From Chinchilla lanigera (Eukaryota > Chordata > Mammalia > Rodentia > Chinchillidae): a stretch of 64,000 nt of DNA. The notes under the pieces were generated by a model. The model did not search any database. It was not told the origin of the DNA and worked only from the letters and a program-made list of their open reading frames with translations. The number at the start of each line of letters is the position of its first letter. Position 1 is the stretch's first letter. The DNA lies in contig NW_004955446.1 of the NCBI RefSeq assembly GCF_000276665.1, positions 14,558,398 to 14,622,397 on the forward strand. The letters run 5' to 3'. Positions 50,409-61,589 of this stretch are shown one piece after another. The translations under genes were made by a program, and so were the position numbers.

Positions 50409-51094
50409 CTAGGTTTCCATCTTGCTTTGATTCAATTTATTTCGTCTCCCTACTCCATTTGGAATGGGAATTTTTACCATGTGCCACTGTACCTTGGAAT
50501 TATGGAATTTTTTTTTTTACAGAGGTTCGCAGGTAAGAGGTTTTTTTTTTTTTTTTTTTTTTTTTTTGGTTTCAGAAGAGAGTTGGAATCGACTTTTTAA
50601 AAAATCTGGAATTGCTGAGACTTTGGGGAAGAGATTATTGCATTCCTGGTTATACATAATATAGTTGATTGGCAGAATTATTAAGTTACTCTTGTGTTTA
50701 TTTGGAGACAAAGTATGGCTTAAGGAGATACGTTTGGATGTCAAGTTGACAAAGGGTGGAACGTGATCATTAAGTTTAATTGTCAACTTGTTTGGCTTGG
50801 GAGTTGCCTAGGGAGTTAGTAAAGCACTCTTGTGGATATGTTTGGGATGGGTCAGGGAGAAGTGACCTTTGGCATTATATGTATGGTCCCTGATCCCTTC
50901 CTCTCAAGGATGGTTCCCCTACTCTGCTCCCCGCTGCCATGAATGAAATACCTTTTCTCTGCCACATCCTTCAGTCATGATCTTTCTTCCTTGGAGCCAG
51001 CTGATCATGGATTGAATTCTCTGAAATCTTTCTCCAAATCAACGTGGGCTGTGGGTGTCAGGTATGTTGTCCAGCAATAGGAAAACTAACTAAG

Positions 51095-54000
51095 TTACCT
51101 AAAACCTGGTGTCTTGCTACTGGCTCTTAGGAGCTCAACATCTTTATGTGACCCATAAATTTCTTTCTGTTCTGTGCTACTCACATATAATTGCCTGTCT
51201 GTCCATTAAGCTGCTTTACTAGTACTTTCACCACTAGTGTGTTTTACTTTCCTGAGTTCAGTGCTTATTCTTCTACTTAACACTTTTATCTTTTCCTCTG
51301 GTCACTAGAATAAAATCTTATCCAGGGTAAGTTTGCCAAATCTCAGTGCCTGGATAGTGGTAGGAATTGACTCTGTGAGATATAGAGTTAAGCTGTAGGT
51401 GCTTAAGAGATGTCAGAATTTTTATTGTTATTGTAAATCTATATTATTGAATAAATTTACATTAAAGATTTATTCAAGGTGTACTTATTGTCTATTTAAG
51501 AATTTATTCATGCTCTGGAGAGCTTCACTGTCAATTATAATAGCTTTAGTCTCATCTGGCTATTTAGTTTCAATTTAAGATAATTAAAATGAAATGAAAT
51601 AAAGTCTACTTCTGAACTTTAGCCATATCTCAATTGCTCAGTAACCATATGTGATCAGTCACTACTGTTCGGGTTAACACAGGATGGAGCGTACTTTACA
51701 TCATGTGGTCAGGCTTTTGGAAGAGTGTGGCCAATGATTATAGGATTATAGAAAAGGGCAATGGAGAATGAATGGAAATCTACCATTCAGATAAGCTAGT
51801 TTTCACCTAAGATGACATCTTTCCTAACTTACTTGAAAATATTTGGGGACTTTTTCATGATAATGACCACACTCTAGGCCTCTAAGGGTTTTCAAATTAC
51901 CTTTATTTCTTAGTATAGATCTTACAAGGAATGAGGTACAATTGTAGAAATCAAGCCTTGTCTCCATAATCCTTTGGCATATGTTTTGGGCTTGGTACAA
52001 CTTTCGGAATTTTTCAAAAACCTTTGCCAAAATGTAGAAAAAAAGTTGTATACATTTGAAGGAAATGAATCCCACATGTTTTGGTGTATTTATGCTTGTT
52101 ATTTCAGATTTTCATCTGAAGACAACTTGTGGTGCTGAGGAATCTGTGGGGGATTTTCAAATGACTTTCTCCTCCCAAAGAGGAAGTTAGTTTGGTCATG
52201 AGTAAATGATTACAAAATTCCAAATGCTTTATCTTGCTTTCAAAGTTTAGATCTGTCAATTTAGAGTGGGTGTCAACTGTAGCAAGAGATATTCTTTCAT
52301 TCATGAGGCTCAGAACATTAAAGTTTTTGTTTAAAGACAAAGGATAGTGTTGGTTGCTTTACAGTAAAATTGCTTAACTGTAAATTATTATGTTTATACA
52401 AATTGTAAAACATGAGCCATACATACTGTGAAGACTTCACAAGAGCATAATTAAAGCTGAAGAAGCCTATCGCCAATTGTGCCTTTGGAGATAATGAAGG
52501 AACGAGCAATAGTACAAGCTAATACGGTACTAACAGACTTTAGGATAATATCCAAAACATCCAGATCGTTGTTACGTAGCCCAGTGAGAGAGTAATTACT
52601 AACACAGTGTATCCCATGACCCTAAATACTCTGACTAGCATTGATAGGTCTATACCAGCTCAAAAGTTGGGAAATCATCTGTGAAATGTACAAATTTATA
52701 GCACTCAGTTTTAATACTAGATGGTGTGTGGCCCAGAATATCAGATCAAATACTTATAGTAAGAGTAGATGCTTCTGTACTTTGTGAACTTAACTCACAC
52801 CAATTATTATGCAAGCACTTTTAAAAAGTTGTGTCTGTGTGTATAAGGACTCTTTCTTCTAATATTAAAACACCCATTTTATAGCTGAGTATAATAATGC
52901 CTACAAGAATAATTACAGAATTTTCTGGCTCTAATACCAGCTTCATTTTTAATAGATTATACAGCACTCTTCTCTTTGGGCTGAATTTACACTTAATACC
53001 TGTATAAATAAAATTTGAACTATAACAAAGATGTAAAAACAGAGACAAATTCTACCTAAGTCATCGTAATAGGGAAACAAATAGTACCTGTGGAAGAATT
53101 GAACAAGGAACAGGGTAACGATTTTTGACCTTGAATTGTACGTGTGTAGCTGTATCCTGATTGATATTACAGTCCATTAATATGTCTGGCACTAAGCTGC
53201 TGGAAGTATTTACTGTTCTGTGTCTCCATAACCCCTTCTGATAAATCCTTTCACTAGGGAATGTTGTTGCTGTTTTTAAACATGAAAACTCAGACCTTTT
53301 GAGTGACCTCCTGCACTGTGCCACTGTGAGTTCTAACATCAGTGACAAAAGAATTTTTTCTAATGCATTCTCTATTTCATAGTAAGATCTCAAAAATGTT
53401 ACTTGTCTTTGTGCCTTTCTTTGAATTTATTTATACTTAAGGTTTTGTGATTTTTTTCATTCTGTTCTAGCACATAGTATTTGCTTCTTCCTTTAATTGT
53501 AAATTCCATTTCACAACCATTGCAAATTCCAGGGAGTGCATTTCTGGGTGGTTATTACAGTTCATTTGAGGATAAAATCATTGACATTTGACCTTATGTT
53601 GCCATTTGTAGAATGCTACAACTTCTCAGAAGTATATTGCCTTGTCAAGCCTTCTTACTTAATTAAATCTTCCTGTAAATTTCTTGTAAGGCAAAGTAAC
53701 TAAATAGCAGCTATTGATGTAGTAATTATTGTATATTCAGTAGAGTCCTGGATATGCACAGTGAAATAATCAGCTTCCTGTGACAATGCAAAAGAAGAAC
53801 AATGTATTTGATGAATTCAGTGTTATGTCTCCACTATTCCTTTTATTCCTTAGGAACTGTTTTTTTTTTTTTTTATTTTTTTATTTTTTATGTTGGAGCC
53901 TCTCTTTTTGCTCATGTTAGAATTCTTTATTTTTATGTTTCAAATCATTAATTCATTTTGGCGGTCTTTTGTCTAGAAATTATTCCATCCTTGGCATTTT

Positions 54001-54177
54001 CAAATTCAATGACAGCTTTAAAAAATTCCAGAATTACTAATTAGCAGGTCTATGTACATATTTATATATACATCATCTGCCTATTTATCATCTCTGATCT
54101 TCTTACATTTGTGTTTATTTTTGTTTAGTAATGTTTACACTCTACTTAAAGTTATATCCTCAGTTATCTCTTTGGTA
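51095..54177. other. intergenic, nothing recognised
   Basis: Three kilobases with few recognisable repeats. The open frame at 53061-53393 (minus, 110 codons) has no domain that I recognise. Possibly ancestral unique sequence. Confidence 0.4.
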
Positions 54178-54239
54178 TTCTTAATATTTTTACTTTTTGT
54201 TGGGCTGTTTCTTAATATTTTTACTTTTTGTTGGGCTGT
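54178..54239 (+). repeat. perfect 31-bp tandem duplication
   Basis: The 31-bp unit beginning TTCTTAATATTTTTAC and ending TTGGGCTGT occurs twice head-to-tail without mismatch (54178-54208, 54209-54239). Confidence 0.95.
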
Positions 54240-54306
54240 TCTATAAAATAAATATCAGGTGGAAAGTTCCCTCAGCTGAATATTGATTATACCAATTGTA
54301 ACTTTT

Positions 54307-54400
54307 TTTTTTGTTTTTTTTCCAGTACCGGGGATTGAACTCAAGACCTTGTGCTTGCCAGGCAGGCTCTGTGCTGCTGAGCTAAATCCTCAGCCCCCTG
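54307..54400 (-). repeat. ID-type SINE, older, antisense
   Basis: The reverse complement begins GGGGCTGAGGATTTAGCTCA and has GCCTGGCAAGCACAAGGTCT; its A tail is seen as T runs on the left. Flanks ATTGTAACTTTT at 54295-54306 and 54401-54412 are a 12-bp duplication. Confidence 0.92.
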
Positions 54401-54454
54401 ATTGTAACTTTTAGCATCAGATTTTCTCCTTATATTTTGCACAGTGGTTTATTT

Positions 54455-54590
54455 TGTATAAGATTTCTCTCCTCTCTCTTCCTCTTCCTCCTTCTCTCCC
54501 CTTACAGACATACAGACAGACAGACATAGAGAAAGAGAAACAGATAGACAGACAGACACACACATACACACGCACACACATACATCTGCC
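54455..54590. repeat. compound microsatellite (CT, CAGA, CA)
   Basis: TCTCTCCTCTCTCTTCCTCT, then ACAGACAGACAGACAT, then ACACACACATACACACGCAC. Confidence 0.9.
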
Positions 54591-54644
54591 TCTGCATATA
54601 CTTCTTAGTCTATAGAATTCAGCATTGGCTCTGTACACTTCAGG

Positions 54645-54745
54645 TCTTCAAGATTTATTAGTACATACTTGCCACATATTAAGATCACAGTGACCATAGG
54701 GAACTTGTACCTATATATAATATATCTTAATTCTTCTTTTGAGGG
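54645..54745 (-). repeat. L1 3'-end-like fragment, antisense (member 4 of 4)
   Basis: ATCACAGTGACCATAGGGAA, CTTGTACCTATATATAATAT and ATCTTAATTCTTC align in order with 34480-34545. Confidence 0.45.
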
Positions 54746-54907
54746 AGAGGGAGATGAAAATAAAAGGAAAAAAGAACTAAGTTTCATAGTCACAGTTTGA
54801 AATTTCTACCCTTGTGGGATGGTTGACAATAACAGGAATCTAGCTTGTAGACTGAAGGCAGCTTGACTGAGTTTTAGAGACTAGAAATCTTTTTTCCTAA
54901 TGCCTCC

Positions 54908-55366
54908 TGTAGTGGTTGATACATTGTGTCAATGTGAGAAGTCTAGAAGCTTAACTAAGTATTTCAGCAGTTCTACATCTCGGGTGTAGAGAACAGCCCT
55001 TACTGCTCTAGGATGTAGTTCATTCTGCCAACTTAAAAGGCTTAGAAGTTTAAGTAACTCAGCAGGGGACCAGGGTCCTTACTTTGTAAACATCCTAAGC
55101 CTGTACAAGAGGAGGGCATGGAGATGGTGTGAGTGCTACACCCACCCAAGGGCAGGTAGCCTGCATACAGGAAAAGAGGCTTGCCACCCTCCTTTGCTCT
55201 TGTTGCTTCTGCTGTCTTTGACTGCCTTGAACTGTTGCCCCTCTGCTGCACCACAGCTGATTATGGACTGAAACCTCTATAAACTGTGAGCTAAATAAAT
55301 CTTTCTTTCCTTAATTTTGGGCATCAGGTATTTTGTCTCAGCAATGATAAAACAGTAACTAAGACA
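54908..55366 (+). mobile_element. MaLR solo LTR
   Basis: Starts TGTAGTGGTTGATACATTGT and ends AGTAACTAAGACA. Contains CAGCTGATTATGGACTGAAA, CTGTGAGCTAAATAAATCTT and GGCATCAGGTATTTTGTCTC. Confidence 0.82.
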
Positions 55367-56679
55367 TCTTCTTAGAGTCACAATTCCTATATACCATTAA
55401 TTCTAGTCAGTAAGTCAATAGAATGTGTATTTCCCTTGTTTCTTTCTGCGTGTAGAAAAGGCTTACCAAATTCCAGGCTCCAGACAGTAGGCCAAACTTA
55501 CATCCTCCTTGATTAGGCAAGGACTACTTTTCCTCACGTCTGGCCCACCATTGTGAAGGGCTTTGCCATGACTGCAAAACCCAGACAACTGTACTTTCAC
55601 TTACCACTTGCTTTCTGTCTTGTTTCTCACCCACGTGGATATCCATTTTATATGTGAGCCTAGATATGGGACAGGTTTTATATTTACTATCATTGTTGTG
55701 TACTGGAAGGTGGTTTCTGGAAGCCTCTTGAAAATATAGCCCAATTTCAAATCTCCTGATCCTTAGCACTAAGTATTCTACTTCTTATCAAGTGTCGCCT
55801 ACCACCACATTAATGAAACTGATCTTGAAGAATCATGGAAGACCTCCAAATGGACTCTAGAGTGTATGGCATATAAATTGAGTGAGCTTCTGTTCCTTCT
55901 AAGCTAAAAATCCTAATAAACACAAGACTGTAAAGAAGTGGTTCTTTTAAGAAAAATGAAAGTCTAGTCATATTTCTTCTTTGCCTAGAATGCTTTAGTG
56001 ACTTGCCATCACCTAACTATGAGATTCTTATATAGATAACTAAAAAGCTGCAATCACTTAGCGTGGCATATCTTATATTCTACATATTTGTTCTTCTTTT
56101 GGTCTCTATCCTGCCCTCCTCCAACACTCTTCAGAGATTTTATATTCCAGTACCATTATATGCCCACATCACTTTGCATATACTGCTTCTATCCTCTTCT
56201 TGCTGTATACTATTCTTGTTTTGTTCCGGAAAACTTCAATATTTTACAACCACCAACTTATGCTAATTTATTTCCTTAGGAATATCTTTCCTACAAATTT
56301 TAATAAATTCAGGAAATATTAACTGAGCACCTTTTGTGTACACTATTCCCGGTGTTGAGAATTTAATGGTGGATAGTAGCACTCATGCTCTGAGCCTGTT
56401 GCCAATCGGCCTACAATTCATTTGCTCAACTCAGATGAAAGTTGTGAGTCAGCAAACTGCAGCTGTGCTAGCAGTTCTGATGTTACCAGGTGACACTAGG
56501 TAATGCTAGAAGCCCACAGCTGACACAGCGAGTGCTGGCCACCATCTGATGTCGGCTTGTGCAGGACTCTACAGAGCTCTTTGGTGTTACCAGCTCTGAG
56601 GTTTTACTGCTTTTTCTTTTGCAAAGTTGCTCTGTCCACACTACTGAAGATAAAAATCCCAATAGATTTGCAGGACTTT
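55367..56679. other. intergenic, nothing recognised
   Basis: No gene recognised. The segment near 56310-56370 may be an old MIR/L2-age repeat. Confidence 0.35.
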
Positions 56680-57175
56680 TGGAATTCGCACCATCTGAGA
56701 AATAAATCACTAGCAGGTTTACAGGAACATCCAAACGAGTCTTTATTTCAACAGGGCCTGTGGGGAAGCACAGGAGGATTAGTACACAGGAGGGATTCCT
56801 CCTAGACTAAAATCCAAGGAGTGCTTGGGGAGTGCTATTTTCATGAGAGGCAGGGCTGAAAGCTTGTTAGGAATGTTGGGTATGCAAATAAGGAGCCTAG
56901 GTCCCTCTCTTCCTGATTTTAGCCATTCCAGGGTACCTGTCCCTTTCTTCAAAATGGTGCGACAGTATCTGAAGTAGTGGAAGTGGGGGAGGTGGACCAC
57001 ATTCCCTGGCTGCACCCAAGAATGGCAGCTTGATAGCCAGCAAGGACACTGTTAGACAGCTAGGGAGGTTACTAAAGCCAGTTGTCCTAGTCATTGGGAG
57101 GGGAGGGAAGGGGGTGGGCTGAGACAGTCACCAGCCCAGCCATATGCCCACTCCAGCCCCACAGGACTTCTTGCT
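56680..57175 (-). mobile_element. possible retroviral LTR, antisense
   Basis: GC-richer block with, on the minus strand, TGTGGGGCTGGAGTGG at the left and CCCTGTTGAAATAAAGACTC, a poly(A) signal in LTR style, near the right end. Ends and class not settled. The overlapping open frames at 56779-57094 are not taken as genes. Confidence 0.5.
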
Positions 57176-57319
57176 TCCCTCAAGCTTCAATAAAACTTTA
57201 ATATTAGTGATATCATTGGAGGAGGTAAACTAATAAAATAAACATTAGATAAAGGGAGACTTGCTTTTGTTACCAATATTATCCAGGATAAAGTCATAGT
57301 GATGTGGGAACACGTAATT

Positions 57320-57361
57320 AGAAATATTTGACCTTAAAAAAAAAAAGAAATATTTGACCTT
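57320..57361. repeat. poly(A)-only insertion with 16-bp duplication
   Basis: AGAAATATTTGACCTT occurs at 57320-57335 and again at 57346-57361, separated by ten A only. Confidence 0.85.
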
Positions 57362-58477
57362 GTGGGGATCTCCTTGACATTCCCATGTAATTAAGCACTT
57401 CCTTCTTCAGAATCATGTCTGTAGTTCTATTGTTTTAATTAACAAAATAAATTTTAATATGTTTGTTTACATGTCTATCTCTATCATTAATTTATGACAA
57501 CCTTCTTCATACAGAATGGCAACCATTCTGTATGTCCATCTGGAAAAAGAGTATATGATACATACATTAAATATTATCAATGAAATATTTTCTGGCTGTG
57601 TTAAAATATAATTTAAGTCAAGAATTATATAGAAATGTTAGAGGAATAATTTTTGTTAATATTGTTTACTTTCTCTAGAACAAGAAGTTTAATGTTTAGT
57701 GGCTTTGAAGAAAAGGGTATTATTCTCTAAAAATTATAAGCTTTATAGCATTCTTTCTTATAGGTCACAGACTATTCTAGCAGTTACTTGCTAGCTTTGA
57801 GGACAGAAAATGAGAGAACAGCATTCACTAGTTCAATTATGAATTATTTCAAAGGTCAGAGCACAAGAGCACAAACTACACTAGTGCCTTTCAGAGAATT
57901 GAAAGTGATGAACATGTATTTGATGAAAAAATATTATAATGAGGAGAGCAAAAATAGCCAAGGAACCCTATCAGACATTTCTGAAATAAACATGAGAATA
58001 AGGCGATGTTAAATAAGTCTATGATTCTGATTTTATGTATTTTAAAATGGTGACATTTTAAAGAAAAGATCAGAGAATGAACTGTACCTAAACATTAATT
58101 CATTATTTTACACAAAATTGTGTACTTTAGGAAGAGCTCAGGCAGAACCAAGATTATTTCCATACATTCCCACCTCACCTTCTCCTCTATCTACCTAGAT
58201 CAAATATGGAGATTGTATTTTGGGTTTTGATTTATGTTCTCTTTCAGTGATTTTCTGCTGAGTGCTTCTCTAAGCAGCTGCTTAGAGGCCACACAACCCA
58301 GAGCTGGAAAGTGTAGCAGCCACAAGTGGGCTAGCAGAATGAATACCTGGTCAACATTTATGAGTCTGAGCGCAAGGTCCTGGACCTAGGATAACCTGAG
58401 AGGTTTCCATAAGACTAAAGATGGCGCAGAAATTCTCTGATACTTCATTATTTTTTTGTGTGTTTATTTTTCCATGG
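57362..58477. other. intergenic; a perfect hairpin; nothing else recognised
   Basis: A perfect inverted repeat lies at 57508-57534. No gene recognised. Confidence 0.4.
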
Positions 58478-59322
58478 TACTATGGTTTGAGTATTTGTGT
58501 TCCCTTCAGAATTCAGGCTGAAACTTAATCCTCTGATGCAGCAATGCTATGGTTTAAATAAAAAGTGTGCCCTAAAAACTCAAGCATGGAAGGCTTAATT
58601 CGTAGTGCAGCAATGTTTAGAGGTGGTGAATACAGAGCAGACTTGAGGAGGCCCAAGCCACATCCATGCCACATTGTAAGTTTATTTCTTAATGGACTCT
58701 TAGGTAGTGTGGCCTAGTTGGAGGAAGTAGGTCAGTGGTAGTGTGCCCTTGAAGGGCATGTCCTGTCCCCAGAACCTTACTCTCTTTCTGTCTCTTTCCA
58801 CCTCTCTCTGGTTCCTGGCTGTTGAGAGTTGAGCAGCTTTCCTCTGGTATGCCCTTCCTCCGTGAAGGTTCTACATTAGAGCCAGCCGATCATGGACTGA
58901 AGCCTCTGAAACTCTGAGCCAAAATAAACCTTTTCTCCTTGAAGCTGTGTGAGGCATTTTGGATCAGGGAGAAAAAGTAAATCAATACAAATATTATTAA
59001 GTAAGTGGTGTGGCCTTTAAGAGGTGACTGAATCATTAGGGATTTACCCTCATGAGTTGGATTAGATGTCCTTATAAAAAGGCTTCATGGAGCTCTCTTT
59101 TGTCCTTCTGTCTTCTGTACAAAGATACAGCATTCATCTTCTCTGGAGGATGCTGAAAGAAATAGGTATCCAGTACAAAGAAGCCCTCACTAGACACCCA
59201 ACATGGTAACACCTTGAGTTTGGACTTCCCAGCCTTTGGAGGTGTGAGCAGTATGTTTCCATTGTTTATAAACTACCTACCCTGTGGTATTACGTTGTAG
59301 AAGCAACAAACGCAGTAAGACA
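58478..59322 (+). mobile_element. MaLR LTR (MST/MLT-like) split by a second MaLR LTR
   Basis: Outer LTR parts are 58478-58544 and 58990-59322 (TATGGTTTGAGTATTTGTGT ... AAGAGGTGACTGAATCATTA ... TTGGACTTCCCAGCCTTTGG ... AACGCAGTAAGACA). The inner LTR is at 58545-58989. Confidence 0.82.
58545..58989 (+). mobile_element. MaLR solo LTR nested in an older LTR
   Basis: TGCTATGGTTTAAATAAAAA ... GGAGGAAGTAGGTCAGTGGT ... CCAAAATAAACCTTTTCTCC ... AATCAATACA; TG...CA ends, same family as the LTRs at 27.1 and 50.0 kb. Confidence 0.82.
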
Positions 59323-59604
59323 TGTGGTAAGTTTACAGTCTTAATAAACTCCCAAGGAAGTACTGTAGAATAGTTAAAAGACACTGGAATATTAGACTTG
59401 GTTGGAATCATAGATTTGTCACTTGCTGTCAATTTTGAAAGAAGGTAAATTTTATAATGTCTTAATTTCTTTTTTTATGTAACAAACATAATTGGCCAGG
59501 TATACAACAGGTACATATCAGGTGTACACATACCTAAGTCTGAACACACACCACATAAAATGGTGCTACTATGAGATTTCTCAGTAGTAGAAAAACTAAA
59601 TGTA
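59323..59604. other. intergenic; possible MIR trace
   Basis: GACACTGGAATATTAGACTT..TTTGTCACTTGCTGTC at about 59380-59440 may be an old MIR. No gene recognised. Confidence 0.35.
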
Positions 59605-59797
59605 CAGTGGTGCCTTGGTTCACAAATTTAATTGTTTCCGTGATTCTGGTTGCAAACCAAATTGGATGAGAACCAAATGAAATTCAGTGGTTAGGGTCAA
59701 TGTTGACCTTATGGGGAAATTTGATTCAGCTGTTGTCTAATTCAGTTTGCAACCCAGAATCTTGGAAGAATTAAGTTCGTGAACCAAGGTCCCACTG
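59605..59797. mobile_element. short non-autonomous DNA transposon with terminal inverted repeats
   Basis: The left end CAGTGGTGCCTTGGTTCACA..AATTTAATT and the reverse complement of the right end CAGTGGGACCTTGGTTCACG..AACTTAATT match at all but a few positions over about 29 bp. Length 193 bp, no coding capacity. Target duplication not clear; superfamily not assigned. Confidence 0.82.
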
Positions 59798-60367
59798 ATA
59801 ATATGTACACAGGCAAGTCCAGTAGTTTTTTTCAGTCATTCTGTTTGAAACTAGTTGCTCAAAGGTAAATATTAGATCAGACTCACTATTATTATTATAT
59901 TATCATTGTATTGTTCATGTTAAAAATTGTTGGATCCTTTTTCTCTTTTATTTTGACCTAAAATTCCTAGATGGCTCAGGCAAAGTGCTTGGCAATAAGG
60001 TTAACAAAATGAAAGTGTGCTTTCTGGAGAGCTCTGAGGGATGTACTGTGAAAGTGGGGTGTGATGTAGATAATCTCCTTTTCTCCTTATTTTGGTCTGG
60101 ATGCTGCTGCTCTCACCTGCTAGGAATTTATACCTCAGTTTGCATCAGTTCGGTCTGGGGGCTTATTGAATTGGTTTTGGTCACTCACCTGGGCACCAGT
60201 GTAGCTGATTGTCCCCATTCTCTTTCTCTTTCACCAAGGATGCTCTGGTTTTTAGCTTCTTCTCAGTTCTTGGGAAACCTAGGTTTCTCCACATACCCAG
60301 TTCAGTCTAGAGGAACTGTAGAAAGGGCATCACAACTACTTTCTCTAAAATACATTTAGGTATTTCT
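59798..60367. other. intergenic; one 124-codon open frame without known features
   Basis: The frame at 59985-60359 (+) has no domain that I recognise and lies between repeats; I regard it as chance. Confidence 0.4.
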
Positions 60368-60774
60368 GTGTTCTTATCTTAGTTACTTTCTTGTTGTGGG
60401 AACAAGATACCAGACACCACAAAGTAAGAAAGGGTTATTTTGGCTCAGTTTGTAGAGGTTTCAGTCTCCAATGCAGGGCAGCATGGCAGAGGGACACTGC
60501 AGAGGAGAAATAGTTTGTGGTATGGTGGGCAGAAAGCGGAGCAGGATCAAGGCAGGAGGAGAATATATGGAGTTCCAGGCCATGCCTCTTGACCCACCTC
60601 TTCCTACCAGGCTTCACTTCCCAACATCCCACCAGTTATAAACTGATCAATGGACTAATCCAGCATCACACACCCATGAGCCAGTATCACACAGCCACAA
60701 TCCAGCCACCTCCCCAAAGCCCCACCTATGAGCACATGACACTTGGGAGAACATTTTAGTTATAAACTATAACA
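60368..60774 (-). mobile_element. MaLR-like solo LTR, antisense
   Basis: TTAGTTACTTTCTTGTTGTG, GGTTATTTTGGCTCAGTTTG, GGACACTGCAGAGGAGAAAT, ACTGATCAATGGACTAATCC and TAGTTATAAACTATAACAG, in antisense LTR order. Confidence 0.78.
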
Positions 60775-61589
60775 GCCTTATAATAAAATCCAACATGAGA
60801 ATGAGACTCCATCTTCCAGTATATACCCTCTCCTGCAGTGGATGCTGTGATTTGTTACCCAACTTTCTTCCAGGAGGACAGAACTCATTATGGTAGATTA
60901 TAGTAGCTGCTAGCAATTTTGGTGATTAGGTTCTTAGCTGAATTGCTCTCCAGAAATTACCTTCAATACAAAGTTAGTGCCCAGCTCTTGAGTAGTGACA
61001 TGCTGATGTAGACGCTCTTAATGCTCAGGTATCGAGATCTCCTGGGATTAGTTGAGGGCTGTGTTGAATGGCACCAAAACTCATCTCTTCCCAACTTCAT
61101 TCTCCTCCCCCATAGATGTTAACACATGGGCATTTATCAATAATTGTCTCGCTGTGAATCTTCATGTTACTACTATTTCTGAGTAATTCTGCCTAAGATG
61201 CCCCCAAAATATTTCCAAATTTTGTGAGAAAGTAAGAAAGAATGGATAATGATGTAGGAATGGAAAGGGTCAGCACTTTGAAGTCTGTGGCTCCTCAAAT
61301 TCTGTTCTAAAAGCTCTACTCACCTCTCTCCCAGTTTGTTCATAGCTGTGTTGGCAAAAGCCATAAAAGAGTTGTGTCTTATCTATCTCTTGGTACCTGT
61401 TGGTACAGGTTCCTTGGGTAAGCCTACACATTAAAAAGTAGAATCTCTTTTGTCTTTGCTGAACTGAGTTGGCATCTCTTTAATATAGCGCATCTATAGA
61501 AACCACTGGATGAAAGGAAGGGAACTAAAAAGGAAAATCCTAAGTGTAGTGGAGTGACAACTGGTGGTCAACTTATAACCCCTAGCTGA
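60775..61589. other. intergenic, nothing recognised
   Basis: No gene or clear repeat. Confidence 0.4.

Larger units (their letters stand above)
48443..51094 (+). mobile_element. ERVL-MaLR provirus 2, carrying a B1 and a nested LTR
   Basis: The 5' LTR (48443-48740) ends AACTAATACA and is followed by a tRNA-Leu-type primer-binding site TGGTACCAG at 48747-48755. The 3' LTR (50764-51094) shares GTTTGGCTTGGGAGTTGCCT-like and TGGAGCCAGCTGATCATGGA-like blocks with it. The interior shares blocks with provirus 1 and 3 (GAGGAAATTTCC at 49110; a conserved segment before the 3' end at about 50440-50580). The 325-codon open frame at 49208-50185 crosses an antisense B1 and the nested LTR and has no gag/pol motif, so it is not taken as a gene. 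Confidence 0.82.

Noticed and set aside
59985..60359. 124-codon open frame as a gene
   Set aside because: No domain recognised and repeats on both sides; not supported as coding.
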